Assembly: GCA_015069095.1 (NCBI GenBank)
Contig: SVJH01000003.1
Span: 1 to 64,000, forward strand
Source: Oscillospiraceae bacterium
GTDB lineage: Bacteria > Bacillota > Clostridia > UMGS1810
Reading direction: 5' to 3'
DNA length: 64,000 bases
The notes under the pieces were generated by a model. That model was not told the origin of the DNA and did not search any database. It was given only the letters and a program-made list of their open reading frames with translations. Positions 16,713-25,776 of this stretch are shown in pieces; the first letter of the stretch is position 1; each line of letters opens with the position of its first letter. The translations under genes were made by a program, and so were the position numbers.

Positions 16713-18086
16713 CTACTTGATTGCTTTGGTTTTCCATTTGCCAATCTTATAGAAAACATATGACAGAACCGCTCCTAAAACCCACGTTATAAGGAGTGAA
16801 ATCTGGATACATTCATTTCTTCCGTATGGTAGGTCAGGTGTTCTTGTAAGGAATGAAATTCCGTATGCAATCGGCACACGCGCCGCAACAGTTGTTAAAA
16901 GTGATATCCACATTGGTGTCATTGTATCGCCTGCTCCTCGCATAATTCCCTGAAGGCTTTGCGATATTGAAACAGCGATATATCCTGCTGCAAGAATTTT
17001 CATTAGATAGTAACTCATATCAACAAGTTCTTTTGTATCTGTAAATACACCCATAAGTTGCTTTCCAAAAATGAGAATTATAACTGTGATTACTGTTGAA
17101 CACCCAATAGCAATAAGTGTACCCTGTTTTGCACCTTTTACAACTCTGTCGTAAAGTCCTGCACCAACGTTTTGTCCTGCATATGTAGTAAGTGCCATAC
17201 CAAAAGATAAGTTTGGCATCATAGCAAATCCGTCAACACGCATTATTACAATATTTGCTGCTATAAAAAGTTCGCCAAAACTATTTGTAAGCGACTGAAC
17301 AACTATCATAGCAGAAGAGAAAATTGCTTGTGTTAACCCCGACGGTAGTCCAAGTTTTATAATTGTTTTTACATATTTTTTTACAGGTTTTAAATATGTA
17401 AACTTTAAATCAAAAAACTCTTTCATTTTGCAAAGTTTAATAATACAAAGAATTGATGATATAAACTGCGCTATAACAGTTGCAAGTGCAACACCGCCAA
17501 CACCCATATTTAAATATGCAACAAATAATATATCAAGTACAATGTTTATAACCGTTGCAACAAGAAGGTAAATAAGTGTTGAAACCGAATCTCCAAGTCC
17601 TCTTATAATACCGCTTAAAATGTTATAAAATGCAAGTCCTGCAATACCTACAAGTGATATTGTAAGATAATTTGTACACTCGTTTAATATCGAATCAGGA
17701 GTGTTTAAAAGTTTTAAGACGGGCTTTATAAATGGTGTTGCGCATATTATAAGAAATATACTCGCAATAAGTGTAACGGTAATTGAGTTTCCTATTGTAA
17801 GCGAAAGACTTTTTCTTTCTTTTGCTCCAAAATACTGCGATACCATTATTGTTGCGCCGGCACTTATACCTATAAAAAGCACAAGAAGCATATTAAGTAA
17901 AGGTCCTGCACTTCCAACAGCAGCAAGCGCATTATCGCCTATACATTTACCTACAACTATACTGTCGACTGTATTATAAAGTTGTTGAGCAATATTTCCA
18001 ATAAGCATTGGAAGTGTAAATGATACAATACTTTTCCACGGAGCACCTTTTGTCATATCCGTAGGTGCAAATAAATCTTTAATCAT
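16713..18086 (-). CDS. MATE family efflux transporter
   Basis: Cation-coupled multidrug/toxin exporter of 457 residues with 12 hydrophobic segments in two related halves. Typical sequence includes IGNIAQQLYNTVDSIVVGKCIG in TM2, GISAGATIMVSQYFGAKE after TM3, GLPSGLTQAIFSSAMIVVQ at the start of the second half and SLQGIMRGAGDTMTP near TM11. Substrates are not predictable. A GGAGGAA site precedes the ATG. It lies immediately upstream of the Cof phosphatase gene. Confidence 0.93.
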   Translation of the reverse strand: MIKDLFAPTDMTKGAPWKSIVSFTLPMLIGNIAQQLYNTVDSIVVGKCIGDNALAAVGSAGPLLNMLLVLFIGISAGATIMVSQYFGAKERKSLSLTIGNSITVTLIASIFLIICATPFIKPVLKLLNTPDSILNECTNYLTISLVGIAGLAFYNILSGIIRGLGDSVSTLIYLLVATVINIVLDILFVAYLNMGVGGVALATVIAQFISSILCIIKLCKMKEFFDLKFTYLKPVKKYVKTIIKLGLPSGLTQAIFSSAMIVVQSLTNSFGELFIAANIVIMRVDGFAMMPNLSFGMALTTYAGQNVGAGLYDRVVKGAKQGTLIAIGCSTVITVIILIFGKQLMGVFTDTKELVDMSYYLMKILAAGYIAVSISQSLQGIMRGAGDTMTPMWISLLTTVAARVPIAYGISFLTRTPDLPYGRNECIQISLLITWVLGAVLSYVFYKIGKWKTKAIK

Positions 18087-18106
18087 ACTATTCCTCCGTT
18101 TTAATT

Positions 18107-18136
18107 AAAAATAAACCTCATTTTGAGGTTTATTTT
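18107..18136 (-). terminator. terminator after the GH13 gene
   Basis: Stem AAAATAAACCTC / GAGGTTTATTTT overlapping the last codons of the GH13 gene, with A/T runs on both sides. Confidence 0.75.
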
Positions 18137-19437
18137 ACTTTTACATATTTTACGCTGTACGGCTCAAGTCTGCTTCCCGCGCCAAAATCAAAATGCGTAT
18201 TTGTAATAAGTTCTTCGCCGCATCCGGCAGAAGCATTGTAATGCGCTGTATATTCATTTTCGTCAGCGTTTATCATTACAATTATACGTTCTTCTTCAAA
18301 TGAGCGCTCATATATAATTTGTCTGTTTGTCATATGAAGTATTTCAAATGAGCCATAACACAAACTTTTGTTTTCTCTATGGATTTTTACAAGTTTTGAT
18401 ACAAAAGAAGAAAGTTCATTTTCTACCGGATTTTCAACACACGGTCTTAATGCATCGTCGCCCTCTTCTTTTCTTCCTTCTATTCCCCACTCACTTCCAT
18501 AGTAAATACAAGGAATTGACGGCATTGACATTAAAATTCCATACGCTAATTTTAAATGATTTTTATTTGTAAGATTTGATGCAATTCTTGTTACATCGTG
18601 GTTATCAACAAACGAAATAAGTTTTAAATTACGGTACTGACACCATTCTTCTTTTCCAAACCTGTTTCTTAACGAATGTCCTATTTCAAACATATTCATA
18701 CTGTTAAAAGACGAATAGATACCTTTAAAACATTCATAATTTGTTGCACTGTGAAGCATATCGTTATTTACTATCTGCGAATAATCTCCATGAATCATCT
18801 CTCCCGCCAAGAAAAAGTCAGGTTTTTTAGATGTACAAAAACCTCTAAGTTCACGCATAAAATTTCTGTTTAGCATATACGCAACATCAAGTCTAAGTCC
18901 GTCTATATCAAATTCACTTATCCATTTTTCAATTGCATCAAATAAGTATTTTTTCACTTCATAGTTATCAAGATTAAGTTTTACAAGTTCGTAGTGCCCT
19001 TCCCATCCTTCATACCAGAAACCGTCATTATACGGACTGTTTCCGTCAAAACTTATGTTAAACCAATCTTTATATATGCTGTCATATCTTTTTTCTTTCA
19101 CATCACAAAATGCAAAAAAATCTCTGCCCACGTGATTAAATACACCGTCTAATATAATTTTAATACCATTTTCATGAAGTTTCTTGCAAACAAGTTTAAA
19201 ATCTTCGTTCGTTCCAAGGCGTGAATCGATTTTTGTATAATCACTTGTATCATAACCGTGTTGACTGCTTTCAAATACGGGACAAAAATAGAACGCATTT
19301 ATATTTAGTTTAACAAGATGAGGAATATAATCAATAACCTTCAAAATTCTACTTGTAACAATTTTATCGTTTGTTTTTGGACATCCACAAAATCCCAAAG
19401 GATATATCTGATATATAACGCTTTGCTCAAACCACAT
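18130..19437 (-). CDS. GH13 family alpha-glucan-active enzyme, intracellular
   Basis: Alpha-amylase-superfamily enzyme of 435 residues without signal peptide, so it acts on internal maltodextrins or glycogen. Conserved regions are all present: DGVFNHVGRD, GLRLDVAYML with nucleophile Asp184, AGEMIHGD with acid/base Glu213 and SFVDNHDVTR with the transition-state Asp281. The start WFEQSVIYQIYPLGFCG is like cyclomaltodextrinase-type intracellular members, but it lacks their N-terminal extra domain. The exact specificity (neopullulanase, alpha-glucosidase or alpha-amylase) cannot be fixed. It sits 23 bases after the acyl-CoA ligase gene on the same strand. Confidence 0.88.
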   Translation of the reverse strand: MWFEQSVIYQIYPLGFCGCPKTNDKIVTSRILKVIDYIPHLVKLNINAFYFCPVFESSQHGYDTSDYTKIDSRLGTNEDFKLVCKKLHENGIKIILDGVFNHVGRDFFAFCDVKEKRYDSIYKDWFNISFDGNSPYNDGFWYEGWEGHYELVKLNLDNYEVKKYLFDAIEKWISEFDIDGLRLDVAYMLNRNFMRELRGFCTSKKPDFFLAGEMIHGDYSQIVNNDMLHSATNYECFKGIYSSFNSMNMFEIGHSLRNRFGKEEWCQYRNLKLISFVDNHDVTRIASNLTNKNHLKLAYGILMSMPSIPCIYYGSEWGIEGRKEEGDDALRPCVENPVENELSSFVSKLVKIHRENKSLCYGSFEILHMTNRQIIYERSFEEERIIVMINADENEYTAHYNASAGCGEELITNTHFDFGAGSRLEPYSVKYVKVK

Positions 19438-19460
19438 TTTTTATACCTCGTTGTTTTTTA

Positions 19461-21164
19461 TTATTTTGCAAGTATCTTTTCTTCTTCCTCACGTTCGAGT
19501 TCTCTGTATGCAACTTTACCAACTAAAGTTTTTGGAAGACTATCGCGGTACTCGTATTCTTTTGGAAGTGCATATTTTGCAATATTTTTTTCGCAATGTG
19601 CTTTTATTGATGCTTTTATTTCTTCTGTTGGAGTAAATCCCGGTTTTAACACAATAAATGCTTTTACTTTATGCATTCTTATTTCATCTTTTACACCAAT
19701 AACTGTACTGAACATAACTGCTTCGTGAGAATCGATAACATTTTCAATCTGCGATGGATATACGTTATATCCGTTAGTTACAATCATACGTTTTAATCTT
19801 TGAACAAAGTAGATAAATCCGTCTTCGTCCATATATCCCAAATCCCCTGTATGAAGGTAAGTTTTACCGTCGTCGTGCACTCTTAGTGTCTGACTTGTTT
19901 CTTTAGGATTATTGATGTATTCTTTCATAAGTGTAGGACCTGTCAAACAAATTTCACCCATTGTACCTGTTTCACATTCTTCATTTGTACTCGGAACTAC
20001 TATTTTGTAGAAAGTATCAGGATAAGGAATACCAATACTACCCTCACGATAATATGTTGAAGGTGTAAGACAACTTGCAGTTACACATTCTGTTGTACCA
20101 TAGCCTTCTCTCACCTGTATTTTTGCACCGCGGTCCTTTAAAAATGCATCTATTTTCCTTTTAAGTTCAATAGATAATGAATCCCCACCGCTAAACATTC
20201 CTTTAAGACAAGAAAGGTCCGCATTTTTCATATCTTCGTTACGCATAATTGCTTCAAATAAAGTTGGCACACCTGCCATATAGTTTGGACGGTACTTTTT
20301 AAAATATCCAGGAAATTCTGCTACGTTAAGCCTTGGAATAAGCACGCATCTTCCACCATACGCAAGTACAGTATGTATGCCTATGCCAAGTCCGAATCCG
20401 TGAAATATCGGCATTACAGAAAGCATTGTATCACCTTCGCAAAGGCACTCGGATGCAGCAGCAGTTTGCATTGCAAGTGCATTAAAGTTTAAATTTGTAA
20501 GAAGTATACCTTTTGCTGTACCTGTTGTGCCACCGCTAAATAAAATTACAGCAGCGTCGTCGCCATATCCTTTATGTTTGATTTGTTCTTTGTAATCATC
20601 AGCTTTTTCTAAAAAGTCAGACCACGAAATAACCCATGGGTCATCTTTTACTTTTGGCTCGTGCCCGATAAATTTATAGAAAAATCCCTTTACCATAGGA
20701 AGTGCTTCGCCTATTTTTGCAACAATAACTTTTTCTACACAAGTTTTTCCTTTTATTGCATCAAATTTATCGTAAAACTGACTTAGAGTAATTGCTATTT
20801 TACTGTTACTTTCATTTAAATAAAAAAGAATTTCATTTTCTGCAGATAACGGATGTACCATACTTGCAATTGCACCAATTCTGTTTATAGCATAAAACAT
20901 AATTACAGCCTGAGGAACGTTAGGAAGACAAATTGTTACTGTATCGCCTTTTTTTATTCCCTGAGCACAAAGCGCTTTTGCACAAGTTTCAATCTGCTCT
21001 AAAAAATCATTGTAATTTACTGATTTTCCCATAAAATCGTATGCTGTATACGATTCGTATTTATCTTTTGCATTTTTAATCATCTGATACATAGAAATAT
21101 CAGGATAATCAATCGTGCGCGGAACATCTCCATAAAATTTATACCATTTAGCCTCAGAATTCAA
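19461..21164 (-). CDS. long-chain acyl-CoA synthetase / AMP-forming ligase
   Basis: Adenylate-forming enzyme of 567 residues that activates a carboxylic acid as acyl-AMP and acyl-CoA. Motifs are the P-loop-like ILFSGGTTGTAKGILLT, the YGTTECVTA adenine motif, the hinge HTGDLGYMDEDGFIYFVQRLKRM with the conserved Asp and Arg, and the catalytic Lys in LPKTLVGKVAYREL. Fatty-acyl substrates are likely; aromatic acids are possible. Its start overlaps the end of the E2-fold acyltransferase gene by 11 bases, so the two are coupled and may pass an acyl-CoA on. Confidence 0.9.
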   Translation of the reverse strand: MNSEAKWYKFYGDVPRTIDYPDISMYQMIKNAKDKYESYTAYDFMGKSVNYNDFLEQIETCAKALCAQGIKKGDTVTICLPNVPQAVIMFYAINRIGAIASMVHPLSAENEILFYLNESNSKIAITLSQFYDKFDAIKGKTCVEKVIVAKIGEALPMVKGFFYKFIGHEPKVKDDPWVISWSDFLEKADDYKEQIKHKGYGDDAAVILFSGGTTGTAKGILLTNLNFNALAMQTAAASECLCEGDTMLSVMPIFHGFGLGIGIHTVLAYGGRCVLIPRLNVAEFPGYFKKYRPNYMAGVPTLFEAIMRNEDMKNADLSCLKGMFSGGDSLSIELKRKIDAFLKDRGAKIQVREGYGTTECVTASCLTPSTYYREGSIGIPYPDTFYKIVVPSTNEECETGTMGEICLTGPTLMKEYINNPKETSQTLRVHDDGKTYLHTGDLGYMDEDGFIYFVQRLKRMIVTNGYNVYPSQIENVIDSHEAVMFSTVIGVKDEIRMHKVKAFIVLKPGFTPTEEIKASIKAHCEKNIAKYALPKEYEYRDSLPKTLVGKVAYRELEREEEEKILAK

Positions 21165-22023
21165 AATCGATTTCCTCCCCTAATGTTTTATCAAGTAAAA
21201 TAGGATTTTCAAATAGATGTTTTACAAGTTTTAACGAACGTGCAAAATAAAATCCATCTGCTATTCTTTCGTCAAGTGTAACACCAATTCCTACTACATC
21301 ACGAACTTTAACTTCGCCATTTTCATCAACAATAGGTTCTTTATGCATCTGTCCGATTGTAATAACTATTCCGTTTGTGCCAAAATTATTAAGATGATGA
21401 TACACTGCATCACATTTTATACTGCCAAGATTTGAAAGAAGCACTGTACAGTAGTTTGTATCAACACTGCTAAAAGACTTTGGCATAAGACCGTGGTTGT
21501 CTAAAAATCTTAAAATTGCCATAAACATATTCATTACAAATTTAGGCAACTTTTTAACTATATTCAAAAGGTCGTCAACACTTTGACCATTATCTTTTTC
21601 TTTTTTCGCTTCAGTAATTTTTGGAGTAAGTCTGTCGCAAATTGCACAGACATTTTCATTATCTTTTGGATGATAAATCATAAGTGTTTCTTCTGCGTGG
21701 TCGATAAATTTCTTTTTAATTGTAAATCCCATTGAAATATCATTTCGCATATAATAGCGTTTGCCAGAAATGTATCTGTTAAGTAACGGACGCATTTTAA
21801 TAGTTCTTGCAACTGCCGCTATCATACAGTGAAAAAGTGTAACTTTTCTTTCACCACTTGCATTTTTTTCCTTTATATATTCCAAAAGGTTTGTGATATC
21901 TATTTTTTCATTGATGTAAACTTCAGCATCTGTACGTTTAGGCATTAAATATGCCATATAAAAATGCAATCCGTCAATATCACGAACACGTTTTGCATCA
22001 TATCTGTCGCCCCACTTTTTCAT
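21154..22023 (-). CDS. lipoyl-less E2-fold acyltransferase with Glu in place of catalytic His
   Basis: 290-residue protein with the catalytic-domain fold of 2-oxoacid dehydrogenase E2 and chloramphenicol acetyltransferase. It has no lipoyl or subunit-binding domain. The C-terminal VVGIGVTLDERIADGFYFARSLK aligns with the E2 signature D-H-R-x-x-D-G, but Glu stands where the catalytic His is expected. The true start at 22023 has AAGGGGG; upstream in-frame codons are non-coding. Preceded by TTGCTT-17-TATAAT. Coupled to the acyl-CoA ligase gene. It may bind rather than transfer acyl groups, or use a different base. Confidence 0.8.
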   Translation of the reverse strand: MKKWGDRYDAKRVRDIDGLHFYMAYLMPKRTDAEVYINEKIDITNLLEYIKEKNASGERKVTLFHCMIAAVARTIKMRPLLNRYISGKRYYMRNDISMGFTIKKKFIDHAEETLMIYHPKDNENVCAICDRLTPKITEAKKEKDNGQSVDDLLNIVKKLPKFVMNMFMAILRFLDNHGLMPKSFSSVDTNYCTVLLSNLGSIKCDAVYHHLNNFGTNGIVITIGQMHKEPIVDENGEVKVRDVVGIGVTLDERIADGFYFARSLKLVKHLFENPILLDKTLGEEIDFEF

Positions 22024-22106
22024 GGTATCCCCCTTAAAAACACAATATAGCATAATTATATCATATTTATTATATAAAAGCAAACAATTTGTCGAAAAAT
22101 AAAAAA

Positions 22107-22132
22107 GATAATTTTGCCAAAGCAAAATCATC
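22107..22132 (-). terminator. terminator after the zinc-ribbon/lectin gene
   Basis: Stem GAT-a-ATTTTGC / GCAAAAT-c-ATC with a four-base loop, followed on the minus strand by a T-rich run. It ends the operon that runs from about 26.2 kb down to 22.1 kb. Confidence 0.8.
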
Positions 22133-22141
22133 TATTTTATT

Positions 22142-23083
22142 TTATTCTTCTATTTCTTCTTCTTTTTCAATAATGCACCCTATTCTTCCGGCGTAATAAT
22201 TAGAAACATCGTTTTCGGCATCGTTAAAATACCAATCTTCGCCGACTTTAAATGCCATTAAATATGTTTCGGGTTCACCTTCTTCAGAATAATATGTAGG
22301 TTCCTCGACATCATCTGTTTTAAACCATTTTGTGTATTTTATTTTTGTTCCGTCGCTCCACTTTGCATCATCCCAGCTATCGCCTAAACGAATTTTTGAG
22401 CCAAGCCAGAAAACTTTTATTCCCTCGTCGTCTGCTATATCACACACTAAATCGAACTCTTTTTTTGAGTTAATACTAACTATGTATCCGCCTTCATCTT
22501 TGGCAAGGTCATTTGCTTCCCGCCATGTTAAGTCTTCTTTATAACAACTATAAGTTGACTCTACTTTTTTAGGAGTTTCATCATCTGATTTTTCATCTTC
22601 ATCATCTGGGTTTGTTTCTCCATTTTCTTCTTTGTTTTCTTCATCTTCTTTTGATTTATCATCATTTGTATCACTTTGCGACGTAGAAGTATCATCGTCA
22701 GATGAATCATCATTGTTGTTCATAAGAGAATACACAACAAGTCCTGCACATATACCTACAACCAAGCATAAAATGACAATTAAAGTTACGATTAAGCCGT
22801 TATTTTTCTTTTTTGGTTTTTTAGGTGTTATAGTTGGGGTAGCACTCGGTGCCGCAACCGGTGCTTTTACCTCAGTATTCTCAACTATTTTTTCAACTTC
22901 TTGTTCTTTTATAACTTTTTCTCCGCATCCACCGCAAAAAACAGCGTTTTCTTTAAGTGATTTTCCGCATTTTTTACAATATAACCCATTTGAACGTTCA
23001 CTTTTTTTAACAACTTTACTTCCGCAGTTTTTACAAAATTTTGTTGTTTCGCTTATTTTGGCTCCGCATACATTACAATTCAT
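22142..23083 (-). CDS. zinc-ribbon/TM protein with extracellular C-type-lectin-like domain
   Basis: 313-residue modular membrane protein. Residues 1-55 hold two short zinc ribbons (CNVCGAKI...CKNCG and CKKCGK...CGGCG). A Pro/Thr/Lys linker precedes one membrane segment at about 98-120, then a strongly acidic linker to about residue 175. The C-terminus is like a C-type-lectin fold: LTWREANDLAKDEGGYIVSI, WLGSKI, WDDAKWSDGTKI and a late WYFNDAE. With positive residues before the TM, the ribbons should be inside and the lectin domain outside. The first 120 residues are nearly identical in DNA to the gene at 24042-25325, so the module was copied between genes. Ligand unknown. Confidence 0.8.
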   Translation of the reverse strand: MNCNVCGAKISETTKFCKNCGSKVVKKSERSNGLYCKKCGKSLKENAVFCGGCGEKVIKEQEVEKIVENTEVKAPVAAPSATPTITPKKPKKKNNGLIVTLIVILCLVVGICAGLVVYSLMNNNDDSSDDDTSTSQSDTNDDKSKEDEENKEENGETNPDDEDEKSDDETPKKVESTYSCYKEDLTWREANDLAKDEGGYIVSINSKKEFDLVCDIADDEGIKVFWLGSKIRLGDSWDDAKWSDGTKIKYTKWFKTDDVEEPTYYSEEGEPETYLMAFKVGEDWYFNDAENDVSNYYAGRIGCIIEKEEEIEE

Positions 23084-23098
23084 AACATCCTCCGCATT

Positions 23099-24055
23099 TT
23101 ATAACGATTCATTAAAGAACTCATAAACATTTTTTGAAATATTTGTAATATTTTCTCTTGCCTTAGCTGTATTTGTTACATTATTTGACATTATACATAT
23201 TACATAATCTGCGCCCTGAGAAAACACAATCGCAACATCATTTTCTACGTTACTAAGTTCGCCGGTCTTATTTGCACAAACAGTACCTTCTGGCAAACCA
23301 CGCGGAATTTTCGATGTTCGTGTTTGCTGTTTTAACAAATTAAGCATCTTTTCGTCAAAAGTCTCTGATACCAATTCTTTATGATATAATTTACTTAAAA
23401 ATTTTCCGCAGTCGGAAACTGATGTATAATTCTGCTCAGGAATCGGTGTTGGTCTTGAGTTTTTCATATCCCTCTGTTGTTCTGTGTTTTTAAAGTCTAA
23501 ACTACTTACATACGAATTAACTTCTTTTAAACCTTTTTTAAAAGTTTCACTATACATATCTGTATATTTGCCACCGCCAATAGCAGCAACAAGTACATTT
23601 GATGCTTCATTATCACTTATGGTAATCATTGATTTTAGACTTTCTTCTACAGCATCCTCCTGCATATTTCCTTTTTCTATCTCTTCATAGGTTTTACCCA
23701 TGATAAACAGTTTTATAAGACTTGCAGAAACCATTTTTTTGTTATTTATTTCTATATAATCACCATTTGATAAATCCTCTACATAAACAGCCCATTCTCC
23801 ATCATAGTTTTCTATTTCTTTTTGAATTTCTTCCTTTAATCCTTCAAGAGAATTTGTTTTATTTTCGGTCTCTTTTGGATTATCTCCATTTATATTCGCT
23901 TTTGCTGCTTCTTTTTTTGTTTCAGATTTATTTACTGTTTCAATTTCTTTTGTTTGTTTATAATTATTCTTTATACAAATATATATGGCAGTTATAGCGA
24001 TACATATCACAAGCAAAAAGACAATTATTTTTATTAAGTTTTTATTCATTTTCAA
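23099..24055 (-). CDS. class A beta-lactamase-like serine hydrolase, membrane anchored
   Basis: 318 residues with an N-terminal membrane anchor (about 8-28), a Lys/Glu/Asn-rich linker and a penicillin-recognising domain from residue 70. The catalytic motifs are intact: S-L-I-K (Ser112, Lys115), SDN (147-149) and KTG (263-265). I could not place a clear omega-loop Glu equivalent to that of true class A beta-lactamases, so hydrolysis of beta-lactams is uncertain and a peptidoglycan or peptide substrate is possible. Its start overlaps the upstream pseudo-beta-lactamase gene by 14 bases, and the zinc-ribbon/lectin gene follows after 15 bases. Confidence 0.82.
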   Translation of the reverse strand: MKMNKNLIKIIVFLLVICIAITAIYICIKNNYKQTKEIETVNKSETKKEAAKANINGDNPKETENKTNSLEGLKEEIQKEIENYDGEWAVYVEDLSNGDYIEINNKKMVSASLIKLFIMGKTYEEIEKGNMQEDAVEESLKSMITISDNEASNVLVAAIGGGKYTDMYSETFKKGLKEVNSYVSSLDFKNTEQQRDMKNSRPTPIPEQNYTSVSDCGKFLSKLYHKELVSETFDEKMLNLLKQQTRTSKIPRGLPEGTVCANKTGELSNVENDVAIVFSQGADYVICIMSNNVTNTAKARENITNISKNVYEFFNESL

Positions 24056-25325
24056 CGTCCTTATTCTGATTTAGTGCATCAAATACATATTCAGAAATAT
24101 ATGACGCCGTTTTTTGCGATGACTCGGCCTTACCATCGTTGCACAATATAGTAATAATGTACTCTGCATCATCTGAAATAATTATTGCTGTTTCATTATA
24201 AACCGAGTCTGTTACAGCATTATGATTTAAAAATGTAATATCTTGAGGTAACTTTTTACCAACACCATTACGGCTTATGCTATCTGTTATAATAAAATAA
24301 TCTTTCAAGAACTCTTTATTTATAAAATCACTTGATGATGTATACATTTTAGCTAACATGAGCGTAGCATCTTGTGCACTTATATAGTTATCTTTATTTT
24401 TATTAGATTCTCCAAGGTATCTTTGGATATCAACAGAATCAAATGAATCATCGCTGCAAATGTCGTTTATATTGCCTCTGCCAAAATAATCAATCAATGA
24501 ATTTGTGGCATTGTTATCGCTATACCCAAGCATTTGTTTTACTAAATATCCAAGTTCAAGTGCTTCTCCGTCCTGTTCCTGCGTAATTGTTCCTCTACCG
24601 GCATATCGGTACTTAAAATCTACCTCTGTCTCCCACGAGCAATTATCATCTTCCATATTTTTTGCAGCAGTATATAAAATTGGAATGTTTACAAGTGCCG
24701 AAGATGACATTTTACTACTTGCATTATCAGTTTGATATGTAACATCATTTTTAACATCATAAACGCATACACTTATATCTGCATTATTTGAGTCTTTTTT
24801 TATCATTGAATCAATTACTTCAATATCAATTAAATCATCTTTTACTTCAGCTTCTTTTTCATCGTCATCTAAATTTTCTTCAGTTTTTTTATCTTCTTTT
24901 TTATCTTTTTTATCGCCTTGTGATGTAGAAATATCATCGTCAGATGAATCATCATTATTATTCATAAGAGAATACACAACAACTCCTGCGCATACACCTA
25001 CAACTAAACACAAAATAACAATTAAAGTTACAATTACCCCTTTGTTTTTCTTTTTTGGTTTTTTAGGTGTTATAGTTGGGGTAGCACTCGGTGCCGCAAC
25101 CGGTACTTTTACCTCAGTATTTTCAACTGTTTTTTCTACCTCTTGTTCTTTTACAACTTTTTCTCCGCATCCAACGCAAAAAACAGCGTTTTCTTTAAGT
25201 GATTTTCCGCATTTTTTACAATACAACCCATTTGAACGTTGACTTTTTTGAGTTACTTTACTTCCGCAGTTTTTACAAAATTTTGTTGTTTCGCTTATTT
25301 CTGATCCGCATACATTACAATTCAT
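24042..25325 (-). CDS. zinc-ribbon/TM protein with inactivated beta-lactamase-fold domain
   Basis: 427 residues: two zinc ribbons (1-55), linker, membrane segment about 97-120, acidic linker, then a beta-lactamase-fold domain from about 165. Aligned with the neighbouring intact enzyme (KM-V-S-A-S-L-I-K), this one reads KM-S-S-S-A-L-V-N: the nucleophilic Ser becomes Ala210 and the Lys becomes Asn213. The SDN motif is kept (269-271), but KTG is replaced by N-A-V (369-371). It should therefore bind or scaffold rather than hydrolyse. The start at 25325 follows GGAGG. Next to an active paralogue in the same operon. Confidence 0.82.
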   Translation of the reverse strand: MNCNVCGSEISETTKFCKNCGSKVTQKSQRSNGLYCKKCGKSLKENAVFCVGCGEKVVKEQEVEKTVENTEVKVPVAAPSATPTITPKKPKKKNKGVIVTLIVILCLVVGVCAGVVVYSLMNNNDDSSDDDISTSQGDKKDKKEDKKTEENLDDDEKEAEVKDDLIDIEVIDSMIKKDSNNADISVCVYDVKNDVTYQTDNASSKMSSSALVNIPILYTAAKNMEDDNCSWETEVDFKYRYAGRGTITQEQDGEALELGYLVKQMLGYSDNNATNSLIDYFGRGNINDICSDDSFDSVDIQRYLGESNKNKDNYISAQDATLMLAKMYTSSSDFINKEFLKDYFIITDSISRNGVGKKLPQDITFLNHNAVTDSVYNETAIIISDDAEYIITILCNDGKAESSQKTASYISEYVFDALNQNKDVENE

Positions 25326-25338
25326 AACATCCTCCAAT

Positions 25339-25752
25339 TTATATCTCTATATTTTTTATTCTCATCATTTCTAACATTCGTTTTTTAATACCGTTGGAAA
25401 TATTTTCATCCGCATTCATATCTGACCAGATGCTTTTTATTGTTTTTTTATCAGAATCATTAAATTTCAAATTTCCGGTTCTTAAAAAATCAAGAAGCGA
25501 AGAAATTGTATCTTCACTAAAATTATTAACTACATCGCCCAGTGCCTTTTGTTTTTCTTTATTTACATAGTAATATCGCATCACTACATAAGGAAGTATA
25601 AAGGTTACAATAAACAGTACAATATGCAAAATACTTGGCATATTATCAAAATAACTAAATACAGGTTTTATGTAAAACTTGTACGATAAAATCATTATTA
25701 AAAAACCTAAGCCTATCGATAGGATAAGCAATAAATATGTCATATAATTCAA
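25339..25752 (-). CDS. small membrane protein, unknown function
   Basis: 137 residues that I do not recognise. Two hydrophobic segments lie at about 5-25 and 40-62, followed by a soluble C-terminal region of 70 residues that is rich in Asp, Lys and Ser. The TTG start has an AGGTGA site five bases away; an ATG three codons later is the alternative. It lies between the DUF4430 lipoprotein gene and the pseudo-beta-lactamase gene (13-base gap), so it is probably part of this surface-protein operon. Confidence 0.65.
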   Translation of the reverse strand: MNYMTYLLLILSIGLGFLIMILSYKFYIKPVFSYFDNMPSILHIVLFIVTFILPYVVMRYYYVNKEKQKALGDVVNNFSEDTISSLLDFLRTGNLKFNDSDKKTIKSIWSDMNADENISNGIKKRMLEMMRIKNIEI

Positions 25753-25776
25753 TTAAATCACCTACTGATTAAAATA

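Noticed and set aside
22142-25325. CRISPR or tandem repeat array suggested by the near-identical 330-base segments
   Set aside because: There are only two copies, each encoding the N-terminus of a protein; this is a gene-module duplication.
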